DNA from: JAZQHR01 sp045540695
GTDB taxonomy: Bacteria; Bacillota; Clostridia; UMGS1810
NCBI GenBank assembly: GCA_045540695.1
Contig: JAZQHR010000093.1
Location: forward strand, 1-47,353
Direction: 5' to 3'
DNA: 47,353 nt
Each line of letters begins with the position of its first letter. The stretch's first letter is position 1. A program made the translations under genes and the position numbers. A model generated the notes under the pieces. The model was not told the origin of the DNA, searched no databases, and saw only the letters and a program-made list of their open reading frames with translations. Below, piece by piece: positions 7,838 through 15,096 of the stretch.

Positions 7838-7847
7838 ATACATTCTC

Positions 7848-9713
7848 CTATGAAAGATATATTAACAGCACATTTACATCAGCAGGGGATACTCCCGATA
7901 TTCTCGACGCCTGACCGATTGATGTAGGCTTAATATTAGTAAGCTTCTGTCTTGCCTCAAGGCGAAGTCCGTCAATAGCATTGTAATCTATATCCGAAGG
8001 TATCTTTCTATCCTCAAGCTTTTTAAAATGCTCTACCTGTTCAATCTGTTTTGTAATGTAGCCTTCGTATTTGACCTGTATATACACCTGCTCACGCACG
8101 TATTTGTCAAGCGAAGGTCTGTTTTTATCTATCACACCAAGCATTTCATAGTCAAGCTCAGGTCGTCTGATAAGTTCTGCAAGCTTTGCACCTGTAGATA
8201 AAGGTGAGCTTTGATGGCTTTCTAAAAATTCGTTTACCTCTTTTGATGGTGGGATAACCGCTTTTTTCACACGTGCTATTTCCTTTTCAATAAGCTCGCG
8301 TTTTTCGCAGAAAGAAGAGTATCTTTCATCAGAAATAAGCCCTATTTCGTGACCAATATCTGTCAAGCGAAGGTCAGCATTATCCTGTCGAAGAAGAAGT
8401 CTATACTCACTTCTCGACGTCATCATTCTGTACGGCTCGTTTGTACCCTTTACAGTAAGGTCGTCTATAAGCGTGCCTATATACGCCTGCGAACGGTCAA
8501 GGATAAGAGGGTCTTTTCCTTTAATCTTCAGTGCGGCATTTATACCCGCCATAAGTCCTTGTGCCGCAGCCTCCTCGTAGCCTGAGCTACCATTAAACTG
8601 TCCCGCACCATAAAGTCCCGGATAATCCTTAAACTCCAGTGTTCCGTATAGCTTTGTAGCATCTATACAGTCGTATTCTATAGCATACGCCGTTCTCATC
8701 ATTTCAGCATTTTCCATACCCGGAAGGGAACGAAGCATCTTTATCTGCACATCTTCAGGAAGGCTTGACGAAAAGCCTTGGATATACATTTCGTTTGTAT
8801 TTAGTCCCATAGGCTCGACAAACAGCTGATGGCGTTCTTTGTCGCTGAAACGCACAATCTTATCCTCGATTGACGGGCAGTATCTTGGGCCTATACCCTC
8901 TATTTTTCCGCTATATAAAGGCGAACGATGAAGGTTGTCCTTTATTATTTGATGTGTAGTAGCATTTGTATATGTAAGGTAGCAATGCACCTTGTTTTTG
9001 CCCACGTCTGTTGTTTCAAACGAAAACGGAGTAATCTCTTCGTCACCAAGCTGAACTTCCATTTTACTAAAATCAATAGTTTTCGCATTAACTCTGGCAG
9101 GTGTGCCTGTTTTAAATCGCATAAGCTCGATGCCGTTATCTATAAGGCATTTTGAAAGCGAGTTTGCAGGGAATATTCCGTCAGGACCGCTCTCATAAGC
9201 CACGTCACCGATGATAACCTTACCCTTTAAAAATGTACCTGTAGCTATGATAACCGCCTTTGTATTGTACCTTGCACCAATGTGCGTAAGCACCGATGCG
9301 ACACTTTTATCCTCATTAAAGCCTATTTCAATAATCTCAGCCTGCTTTATGTCAAGGTTGTCCTGAAGTTCAAGAGTTTTCTTCATCTGCTCCTGATATG
9401 CACGTCTGTCCGACTGCACGCGAAGTGAATACACCGCAGGACCTTTACCCTTGTTCAGTATTCGTGACTGAATGAATGTCTTGTCGGCATTTTTACCCAT
9501 TTCACCGCCAAGTGCGTCAATCTCGCGTACCAAATGCCCCTTTGCCGTACCGCCTATACAAGGGTTGCACGCCATATTTGCAATGCTGTCTAAATTTATA
9601 GCAAACATTATCGTTTTCATGCCCATTTTTGCTGCTGCCAGTGCCGCCTCGCAACCTGCGTGGCCACCGCCTACAACGACAACGTCATAGTTTCCTGCCA
9701 AATATTCCTGCAT
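7848..9713 (-). CDS. mnmG: tRNA uridine-5-carboxymethylaminomethyl modification enzyme MnmG (GidA)
   Basis: With MnmE this FAD enzyme builds the cmnm5 modification on wobble U34 of certain tRNAs. The FAD-binding motif VVVVGGGHAGCEAA lies near the N terminus, followed by CNPCIGGTAKGHLVREIDALGG. The C-terminal helical domain is intact. The start is ATG 9713, preceded by AAGGAGG 5 nt upstream; an in-frame extension to 9758 would run into a palindromic repeat and is unlikely. The 621-residue length is normal. mnmE lies upstream, separated by 240 bp of repeat-containing sequence rather than the usual short gap. Confidence 0.96.
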   Translation of the reverse strand: MQEYLAGNYDVVVVGGGHAGCEAALAAAKMGMKTIMFAINLDSIANMACNPCIGGTAKGHLVREIDALGGEMGKNADKTFIQSRILNKGKGPAVYSLRVQSDRRAYQEQMKKTLELQDNLDIKQAEIIEIGFNEDKSVASVLTHIGARYNTKAVIIATGTFLKGKVIIGDVAYESGPDGIFPANSLSKCLIDNGIELMRFKTGTPARVNAKTIDFSKMEVQLGDEEITPFSFETTDVGKNKVHCYLTYTNATTHQIIKDNLHRSPLYSGKIEGIGPRYCPSIEDKIVRFSDKERHQLFVEPMGLNTNEMYIQGFSSSLPEDVQIKMLRSLPGMENAEMMRTAYAIEYDCIDATKLYGTLEFKDYPGLYGAGQFNGSSGYEEAAAQGLMAGINAALKIKGKDPLILDRSQAYIGTLIDDLTVKGTNEPYRMMTSRSEYRLLLRQDNADLRLTDIGHEIGLISDERYSSFCEKRELIEKEIARVKKAVIPPSKEVNEFLESHQSSPLSTGAKLAELIRRPELDYEMLGVIDKNRPSLDKYVREQVYIQVKYEGYITKQIEQVEHFKKLEDRKIPSDIDYNAIDGLRLEARQKLTNIKPTSIGQASRISGVSPADVNVLLIYLS

Positions 9714-9744
9714 AATAACCTCCTTGTAAACTCTGTTTTTAGAT

Positions 9745-9797
9745 TGTAGGGAATGCATTTATGCATTCCGTCGGAACGGATAAATCCGTTCCCTACA
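9745..9797. repeat. 53-bp palindromic intergenic element
   Basis: The ends TGTAGGGAA and TTCCCTACA are inverted and enclose two smaller hairpins (GGAATGCATTTATGCATTCC-like and CGGAACGGATAAATCCGTTCC-like). The right 28 bp (9770-9797) recur exactly at 43993-44020. It resembles a REP or miniature element rather than a gene. It lies between mnmE and mnmG. Confidence 0.7.
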
Positions 9798-9833
9798 TAT
9801 CACATCATAATTTGACTGTCGGATGAATCACTC

Positions 9834-9950
9834 CACCACTCTTTGCTCCCCCTTCTCCTCGATGAGAAGGCTTTTTTGTAGTGGACAGTCTCCTGTACGT
9901 CCCCGTTTTGCGAGCTGCCAAGGACGCCAGCCCCTATATTATTATATACT
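9834..9950. repeat. Intergenic repeat-like hairpins downstream of mnmE
   Basis: A CTTCTC..GAGAAG hairpin with an adjoining T-rich run and GACTGTC-containing flanks resembles the short low-complexity intergenic repeats seen again at 43823-43900. On the minus strand it directly follows the mnmE stop. No open frame was recognised. Confidence 0.4.
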
Positions 9951-9952
9951 AA

Positions 9953-11326
9953 TCATTTACCAAGACAGAAATTATGGAAAATTCTGTCAACTACTTCCTC
10001 GCCAACTGTAAGGCCTACTATTTCACCAAGCCTTCCAATGGCGTCTTCTATATCAATAAACGTAAGATTTAACTCAAGCCCCATATTTACACTGTCAAGT
10101 GCAGATTTTACGCTCTCTCGCGTTTTTGCAAGTGCATCGCGGTGTCTAACGTTTGTGATAACCGAGCCAGACGAAAGGTCAACCTTTCCCATATCAAATC
10201 GTTCTTTTATCTCTGATTTCAGCACATCAAGACCAGTTTCGTTCTTAACCGAAAACTCAATAACAGTATCAAATCTTTCGTTAATCTTATCTTTATCAAG
10301 CTTACTTCCCATATCCGATTTATTTATAAGAACTATCGGATTTCTGCCCGAGATAAGATTTGCTATTTCTTCATCCTCTGCGTCAAATCCAGCATCTGCA
10401 TCAAGCATAAATACAATAAGGTCAGAGCTTTCTATAGCCTTTCTGGACTTATCCACACCGATATTTTCTATCACATCGTCAGTTTGGTGTATGCCTGCCG
10501 TGTCAATCACCTTAAGCATAACGTCACCAACAGTTATATACTCCTCTATAGTATCTCGCGTAGTACCTGCTATATCAGTAACTATCGCTCTCTCATCGCC
10601 GTAAAGCAGGTTTAATAATGACGATTTTCCAACGTTTGGCTTGCCGACAATAGCGGTTTTAACGCCTTCACGGATAATCTTACCCTGTTTTGACGATTCA
10701 AGAAGCTTTTCAATATCGCACAAACAATCTTTCAAAACGGCTGTATACTCATCATCAGTAAGTGGTTCCAAATCCTCTTCGGGATAGTCCACCAGCACCT
10801 GCACGTGCGCAAGTAACGCCAAAAGCTTTTGTCTTAATTCATCAATCTTTTTAGAAAGGCGTCCTTCAAGCTGATTTACCGACACGTTATGCTCCAAATT
10901 TGTTTTGGAATTTATAATATCAATAACAGACTCCGCCTTAACAAGGTCTATTCGTCCATTTAAAAACGCCCTTTTTGTAAATTCGCCGGGAGATGCAAGC
11001 TCTGCTCCACACATTAGCACTTGCTCCAGAATTTTATTTGTAGATATAATACCGCCGTGACAGTTTATCTCTACAACGTCCTCGCCTGTGTATGAATTTG
11101 GCTTTTTCATTACCGACACAAGCACTTCGTCAATGGTATTTCCGTCTGCATCTTTTATAAATCCGTAATTTATAGTGTGCGTTGGGACAGAAGAAAGCGA
11201 TTTATTTTTGTTTTTATATATCTTGTCGCAAATCTCAATTGCCTTATCACCGCTTACCCTTATAACCGATATACCGCCGCTTCCGTAAGGTGTGGATATA
11301 GCCGCAATGGTACTTAGTGGATTCAT
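9953..11326 (-). CDS. mnmE: tRNA modification GTPase MnmE (TrmE)
   Basis: This is the GTPase partner of MnmG in wobble-uridine modification. The 457-residue protein has the N-terminal tetrahydrofolate-binding domain, a helical domain, and an inserted G domain with GKPNVGKSSLLN (about 225-236), a GTTRDT switch (about 252), DTAG and NKSD. The C-terminal FCLGK supplies the conserved catalytic-site cysteine. The ATG follows an AAGGAGAT site. A folate-dependent enzyme near the THF-controlled folT is a plausible but unproven link. The direction and position in the origin block are canonical. Confidence 0.96.
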   Translation of the reverse strand: MNPLSTIAAISTPYGSGGISVIRVSGDKAIEICDKIYKNKNKSLSSVPTHTINYGFIKDADGNTIDEVLVSVMKKPNSYTGEDVVEINCHGGIISTNKILEQVLMCGAELASPGEFTKRAFLNGRIDLVKAESVIDIINSKTNLEHNVSVNQLEGRLSKKIDELRQKLLALLAHVQVLVDYPEEDLEPLTDDEYTAVLKDCLCDIEKLLESSKQGKIIREGVKTAIVGKPNVGKSSLLNLLYGDERAIVTDIAGTTRDTIEEYITVGDVMLKVIDTAGIHQTDDVIENIGVDKSRKAIESSDLIVFMLDADAGFDAEDEEIANLISGRNPIVLINKSDMGSKLDKDKINERFDTVIEFSVKNETGLDVLKSEIKERFDMGKVDLSSGSVITNVRHRDALAKTRESVKSALDSVNMGLELNLTFIDIEDAIGRLGEIVGLTVGEEVVDRIFHNFCLGK

Positions 11327-11430
11327 ACACGTATCTCCTTTCTGTAATTTACTTAAACTTTGAAAAATTTATAAATGCATTCCTACAAAATTCCTATATC
11401 ATTTCAATAATACTACTGATAAATCACAAA

Positions 11431-11468
11431 AGAGTTGCTCAGGCGAAACCCGCCTCTCACAACTCTAG
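11431..11468 (-). terminator. Hairpin after jag (probable terminator)
   Basis: AGAGTTG and CAACTCT pair around an inner AGGCG/CGCCT stem, followed by TTTTGT on the minus strand. It sits just after jag in the 150-bp gap before mnmE, so it may partly separate them. The T run is short. Confidence 0.55.
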
Positions 11469-11477
11469 TGGTTTCAA

Positions 11478-12104
11478 TTATTCTTCGTTTTTCTTGTAAG
11501 CTATAACAACCTTTCTGTTTGGTGACTGACCTACAGAATAAGTTGTAACAAATTCTTCGCCCTGTAAAGTAGAATGAATAACTCTTCTTTCGTACGAATT
11601 CATTGGTTCAAGAGTAACGTTTCTGCCTGTTTTTATAACCTTAGCAGCAAGCTTTCTGCTAAGTGATTCAAGAGTTTTGTTTCTCTTTTCACGATAGTTT
11701 TCACTATCAACAGACACCTTTACAAAATCGCCTTCCCCTTTATTAACCGCAAGGCTTGTAAGGTGCTGAATAGCATCAAGTGTTTCGCCTCTTTTGCCTA
11801 TTACAACGCCCATATCAGGACCTGAAAGCTCAATGTTTAGCTTATTTCCGTCAAGATGAGCAACTACTGTCACATCTTCGTTTGCATATTTAAACAGATT
11901 TTCAAGAAAATCAACTGCATCGCCTTTTGGATCATACTTCACTGTAACCTTTACCTTAGCATCCTTGTTTCCTATACCAAGAAAACCCTTTGAACCTGCT
12001 TCGATAACATCTATCTCTACGTTTTCTTTTTCTACTCCAAGCTCTGCAAGTGCCAATTCAACTGCTTCTTCAACCGTTTTAGCTGTTTTTTCCAATGTAC
12101 GCAT
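11478..12104 (-). CDS. jag: RNA-binding protein Jag (KhpB, SpoIIIJ-associated)
   Basis: The 208-residue protein has the Jag-N domain (residues 1-50, with the conserved KGFLGIGNKDAKV motif), a KH domain (about 70-140, with VVIGKRGETLDAIQHL) and a C-terminal R3H domain (YRE/RR..VH). In other Firmicutes it binds RNA and influences cell-wall growth and division with KhpA. It is directly downstream of yidC by 36 bp, as in Bacillus where it is cotranscribed with spoIIIJ. Confidence 0.93.
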   Translation of the reverse strand: MRTLEKTAKTVEEAVELALAELGVEKENVEIDVIEAGSKGFLGIGNKDAKVKVTVKYDPKGDAVDFLENLFKYANEDVTVVAHLDGNKLNIELSGPDMGVVIGKRGETLDAIQHLTSLAVNKGEGDFVKVSVDSENYREKRNKTLESLSRKLAAKVIKTGRNVTLEPMNSYERRVIHSTLQGEEFVTTYSVGQSPNRKVVIAYKKNEE

Positions 12105-12140
12105 AAGATACCCCCGTTCTGGTTTTGTTATATATAATTT

Positions 12141-13043
12141 TTATTTCTTTTTCTTCTTATTTTTATATTTTTCTTTTCTGATAAGCTCTTTTTCGCTTTC
12201 CAACGCATCTACTTCTTCCTTATACTTAGGTCCGTACACCTTATTTAATATAAGCTGCTGAAGCATTGTAAATACGTTTGATATAGTCCAGTAAAGTCCA
12301 AGTGCCGCAGGAACAGTAAATGTAATCCAAAGTGTCATGATAGGCATCATGATATTCATTGAATTTGTCATACTCTGTGTACTGTCGGTATTTCCCTTGT
12401 TCTGACTTGGTTCTGCTGAAAGAACTCTTCTAGGCTTTTCAGGTTCTGTGTTTTTAGACTTATTCATTGCAGTAGTAACCTTACTTGACAAAAATGTAGT
12501 AAGTGCTGCTGTAATAGGAATAATCCACAAAAGTGAAGGTGCTGTTATGCTAGGTGCACCTGACAAATCAAGCCCGAAAAATCCAAAATCTATAAGATTG
12601 CCTGCTTTTGCAACAGCGATTTCCGCCATTCTTGCGTTATCCATTGCTATACCAAACTTTGCAGCTAAAGCATTTATTTTTTCGGCACCGTAGCCAAGCA
12701 TATAAGTAAGTGGCTGGTACATTACGCGGTATAGTGCAAATAGGATTGGAAGCTGAATAAGAAGCGGAAGACAACCGCCCATAGGGTTTACACCATGCTC
12801 TTTATAAAGCTTCATCATTTCTTCGCTCTGACGCTGCTGGTCTGTTTTATACTTTTCCTGAATTTCTTTAAGACGTGGCTGAACCTGCTGCATTTTTACC
12901 ATAGATTTCTGCTGCTTTAAGCTTAACGGAAACAGTATTACCTTAGTAAGAATGGTAAACAGGATTATGCTTACGCCGTAGTTAGATACAAATCCATATA
13001 TAAAGTTAAGAAGCCATCCAAATGCTCTGTATAATATGCTCAT
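12141..13043 (-). CDS. yidC: Membrane protein insertase YidC (SpoIIIJ/Oxa1 family)
   Basis: YidC inserts and folds membrane proteins, alone or with SecYEG. The 300-residue product is the short Gram-positive type without the large periplasmic domain. It has about five transmembrane segments, a positively charged cytoplasmic hairpin (SLKQQKSMVKMQQVQPRL), the motif MGGCLPLLIQLPILFALYR, and a lysine-rich C-terminal tail (KNKKKKK) expected to contact ribosomes. The hydrophilic segment at about 190-220 with KNTEPEKPRR is an insertion between membrane segments. No lipobox cysteine is obvious at the N terminus, unlike Bacillus SpoIIIJ. The ATG follows AGGAGG. Confidence 0.95.
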   Translation of the reverse strand: MSILYRAFGWLLNFIYGFVSNYGVSIILFTILTKVILFPLSLKQQKSMVKMQQVQPRLKEIQEKYKTDQQRQSEEMMKLYKEHGVNPMGGCLPLLIQLPILFALYRVMYQPLTYMLGYGAEKINALAAKFGIAMDNARMAEIAVAKAGNLIDFGFFGLDLSGAPSITAPSLLWIIPITAALTTFLSSKVTTAMNKSKNTEPEKPRRVLSAEPSQNKGNTDSTQSMTNSMNIMMPIMTLWITFTVPAALGLYWTISNVFTMLQQLILNKVYGPKYKEEVDALESEKELIRKEKYKNKKKKK

Positions 13044-13125
13044 TTATCTTCCTCCTAGTCAAAGTATATCCGTATGTATTCGTATTTTAAGTCAAAAAAT
13101 ACTATTTCAAGCCCATTATACGCCT

Positions 13126-13344
13126 TTAATCTTCAGGCTCTACCGGGTCATAGCCGCCCGGATGAAACGGGTGACACTTAAGTATTCTTTTAACCGCTAA
13201 ATATCCGCCCTTTATACATCCGTACCTTTCAAATGCCTCCAGTGCATACTGTGAGCATGTAGGATAAAACCTGCAACACGGTTTTTTATAAGGCGAAATA
13301 TACTTTCTATAAAATTTTATAATAGATATAAAAATAATTTTCAT
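13126..13344 (-). CDS. yidD: Membrane protein insertion efficiency factor YidD
   Basis: This is a small amphipathic membrane-associated protein that aids YidC-dependent insertion. The 72-residue sequence has the complete family signature: FYRKYISP, CCRFYPTCSQYALEAFERYG with conserved cysteines, and CHPFHPGGYDPVE. It starts 3 nt after the rnpA stop and has a weak ribosome site, so translational coupling to rnpA is likely. Confidence 0.95.
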   Translation of the reverse strand: MKIIFISIIKFYRKYISPYKKPCCRFYPTCSQYALEAFERYGCIKGGYLAVKRILKCHPFHPGGYDPVEPED

Positions 13345-13347
13345 ACT

Positions 13348-13698
13348 TTAATCATTGCCAATTTCGGCACCAGTTAACAAATCTGCAGATATAAGGCAGT
13401 GCTCAACGCTTTTTCTGACATCATCATACGTAGCATGAGCAGTTCTGCTTCTGGATACCCAGATAATATTATACCCTTTTTTGGTTATGTGTCTGTACGG
13501 CAAAAAAGCCTCTCTTACAAGCCTTTTTATCCTGTTTCTCACCACCGCCTTACCAACGGAGGTAGACACAGTAATACCTATTTTAGTTTGGTCGGTGCGG
13601 TTTTTATAATAATGCATAACGATATACGGGGTCACAATCTTTTTCCCCTTTTTATATGCAAACCTGAAATCTCTGTTTTCCTTAATGGTATTTTTCAC
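13348..13698 (-). CDS. rnpA: Ribonuclease P protein component
   Basis: RnpA is the protein subunit that with RNase P RNA matures tRNA 5' ends. The core motif is present as KIGITVSTSVGKAVVRNRIKRLVREAF (starting about residue 43). I place the start at GTG 13698, 6 nt after a GAGGTG ribosome site, giving 116 residues, the family norm. A longer open frame back to 13824 would run through the rpmH-rnpA terminator hairpin and is not family-like. It lies between rpmH and yidD. Confidence 0.93.
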   Translation of the reverse strand: MKNTIKENRDFRFAYKKGKKIVTPYIVMHYYKNRTDQTKIGITVSTSVGKAVVRNRIKRLVREAFLPYRHITKKGYNIIWVSRSRTAHATYDDVRKSVEHCLISADLLTGAEIGND

Positions 13699-13766
13699 TA
13701 AACGCACCTCAAATTTTGCAGGGAAGTCCGCAAGTATCGGGCACATCCGCTGCAAATGCCATAGTT

Positions 13767-13797
13767 TTAAAAAAGACCACAAAAAGTGTGGCCTTTT
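13767..13797 (-). terminator. Terminator/attenuator between rpmH and rnpA
   Basis: GGCCACA and TGTGGTC pair around a short T-rich loop and are followed by TTTTTT on the minus strand. It lies 30 bp past the rpmH stop. Partial termination here would give much more rpmH than rnpA mRNA, as expected for a ribosomal protein against a low-copy RNase P subunit. Confidence 0.78.
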
Positions 13798-13827
13798 CAT
13801 GAACTGATTAAATTTTTTAGTCAAAAA

Positions 13828-13962
13828 TTATGCAGACAACAACTTTCTGCCTTTTAATCTTCTGCGACTTAAAACTTTTCTTCCATTACTGGTGCTCATT
13901 CTTTTTCTAAAACCATGCACTTTGCTTCTGTGTCTTACATTTGGTTGAAATGTTCTTTTCAT
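13828..13962 (-). CDS. rpmH: 50S ribosomal protein L34
   Basis: This is a short, highly basic 44-residue ribosomal protein. It starts MKRTFQPNVRHRSKVHGFRK and has the L34 ending RRRLKGRKLLSA. A perfect TAAGGAGGTG ribosome site precedes the ATG. It is the first gene of the transcript that runs through rsmG. In most Firmicutes dnaA lies next to rpmH on the other side; here that neighbour is folT. Confidence 0.97.
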   Translation of the reverse strand: MKRTFQPNVRHRSKVHGFRKRMSTSNGRKVLSRRRLKGRKLLSA

Positions 13963-14037
13963 CGTGAATACACCTCCTTAACAAATTGCAAATATAACTA
14001 AAAAAGCACAAACTTTTTAATTACTTTTTATTTTTCA

Positions 14038-14061
14038 CCTGATTACACAGGTAAATCAGGA
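14038..14061 (-). other. 5' hairpin of the rpmH mRNA
   Basis: CCTGATT and AATCAGG form a 7-bp stem with a 9-nt loop at the predicted transcript 5' end (start about 14058). A 5'-terminal stem could protect this abundant mRNA from decay. It could also be an operator; nothing in the sequence decides this. Confidence 0.45.
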
Positions 14062-14064
14062 TAT

Positions 14065-14093
14065 ATTATATACCAATTTATTTAGTTTGTCAA
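14065..14093 (-). promoter_or_regulatory. Consensus promoter of the rpmH operon
   Basis: TTGACA (14093-14088) and TATAAT (14070-14065) match the sigma-A consensus perfectly with a 17-bp spacer. The -35 overlaps the folT stop codon. Such strength fits a ribosomal protein operon. Confidence 0.92.
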
Positions 14094-14857
14094 CCGTTTT
14101 TTACTGTATTATTGTACAATTTTAAAAGATATGACATCACAAAACATTGTATAATAGTTGAAATTACCTCTTCTGCAAGTCGCGGAACGTAGAAAACCCA
14201 AAATCCCGACTTTGCCACAGCAGGAATAAAATACATAAGGATAAATGTATTTACAGTGGTTACAAACACGTTTGCTATAAACATAGCTACAAATAATTTT
14301 ATAAAATTATCCCCAAAATGCTCTTTATCCTTACGTCTTAACACATACTCCAATAAAAGTATCAAAAGTCCTGCCACCGCTGCAACCTCAAAGCCAACCG
14401 TCCAGAAGGAAATCTTCTTTAGCGACGACAAAAACTGACCAATTGCACTACTTGAAAAAGCCAAAACTATTATATGCGTACCTACGCCAATAACTCCAAG
14501 AATAACGAAAATACAAAGTATAACCCTTCTTAAAATGCGTGTATCAACCGTTTTTATAAGCTTCCACATCCATCCTGCCAGCACACCGCCAAGTATTGCA
14601 GATACAGTAAGTGCCGGTATCCACGCTCCCTCAGGCTTTATAATCATACCCAGTATGTCTATAAGACCTGATGTGATTCCGCCACACACAGGCCCGAAAA
14701 GCACCGCGGGAAAACGCGATATAAATATCGACGGGCTTATCCTCATACCCGTGCCGCCGCCAAACATCACCATATAACCAAACTGGCGAAGTACAAGAGC
14801 CATAGCGATGATAAGTGCAGTTTGAACTGTTTTTTTAAGTGTAGTATTTTTTGTCAT
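14090..14857 (-). CDS. folT: Folate ECF transporter S component (FolT)
   Basis: This is the substrate-binding membrane subunit of an energy-coupling-factor vitamin transporter. It needs the shared EcfA-A'-T module, which is not in this window. The 255-residue protein has about six transmembrane helices and the S-component segment FPAVLFGPVCGGITSGLIDILG (about 50-71), ending in a hydrophobic region with AEEVISTIIQ. It is assigned to folate because a THF riboswitch lies directly upstream in its leader, and because of overall similarity to FolT proteins. The ATG follows AAAGGGG, which can pair with an upstream CCCC. Other S-component specificities cannot be excluded by sequence alone. Confidence 0.88.
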   Translation of the reverse strand: MTKNTTLKKTVQTALIIAMALVLRQFGYMVMFGGGTGMRISPSIFISRFPAVLFGPVCGGITSGLIDILGMIIKPEGAWIPALTVSAILGGVLAGWMWKLIKTVDTRILRRVILCIFVILGVIGVGTHIIVLAFSSSAIGQFLSSLKKISFWTVGFEVAAVAGLLILLLEYVLRRKDKEHFGDNFIKLFVAMFIANVFVTTVNTFILMYFIPAVAKSGFWVFYVPRLAEEVISTIIQCFVMSYLLKLYNNTVKNG

Positions 14858-14886
14858 AAAAATACCCCTTTCTAAAATTAAATTTA

Positions 14887-14931
14887 GCAGGGGCTGTTAG
14901 AATAAAAAATTAGATTTTAAATTTTAACAGC
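14887..14931 (-). promoter_or_regulatory. Expression platform of the folT riboswitch
   Basis: Between aptamer and start codon the minus strand carries GCTGTTA...TAACAGC, a hairpin that reuses the 3' strand of aptamer P1. After it comes CCCCTGC (14893-14887). The CCCC can pair with the GGGG of the ribosome site (14870-14865), and CCTGCT can instead pair with AGCAGG in the aptamer 5' strand (15017-15012). This suggests translational control, off when THF is bound. The pairings are seen; the switching is inferred. Confidence 0.55.
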
Positions 14932-15021
14932 GGATGAAGCATTGCACCGCAAGTCATAAGACTCTTCGTTTAAAGACTATACTCCCATTCTTTAACACTT
15001 AACGCACAATACCTGCTCTGC
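14928..15021 (-). ncRNA. Tetrahydrofolate (THF) riboswitch aptamer
   Basis: The minus strand carries the conserved THF aptamer blocks in order. Near the 5' end is GCAGAGCAGG followed by TGCGTTAAGTG. A variable hairpin contains GAATGGGAG, followed by ACGAAGAG. The 3' block is GCGGTGCAATGCTTCATCC-GCTG. The TGCGTTAAGTG, ACGAAG and CGGTG...ATCCGC elements match the known class, including the pseudoknot-forming segments. The downstream gene is a folate-type ECF transporter S component, a known target class. Confidence 0.9.
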
Positions 15022-15023
15022 AT

Positions 15024-15059
15024 TTTTTGTGCGGCAGACAGTTTAATATCTGCCACACC
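15024..15059 (-). other. Hairpin at the 5' end of the folT leader
   Basis: GGTGTGGCAGA and TCTGCCGCAC pair (one G-U) around a 10-nt loop, directly at the predicted transcript start and before the aptamer. It is followed by an A run rather than T, so it is not a terminator for folT. It may stabilise the leader. Confidence 0.5.
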
Positions 15060-15063
15060 AGAT

Positions 15064-15092
15064 ATTCTAGCACTTTTTATTTGTATTGTAAA
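15064..15092 (-). promoter_or_regulatory. Promoter of folT
   Basis: TTTACA (15092-15087) and TAGAAT (15069-15064) are spaced by 17 bp. The start falls just upstream of the leader hairpin and THF aptamer. It lies immediately after the mutS2 stop. Confidence 0.78.
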
Positions 15093-15096
15093 GTAT

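Noticed and set aside
10449..10457. TTATCCACA as evidence of an origin
   Set aside because: It is a single DnaA box inside mnmE. Another single one lies in the GH63-like gene (24237-24245). There is no cluster or AT-rich unwinding element with them.
10038..10604. 188-codon plus-strand open frame
   Set aside because: It is antisense to the G domain of mnmE, serine-rich, lacks a ribosome site and resembles no family; it is a shadow of the real gene.
13699..13824. 42-codon N-terminal extension of RnpA
   Set aside because: It would translate through the rpmH-rnpA terminator hairpin and exceed the family length; GTG 13698 has an ideal ribosome site.
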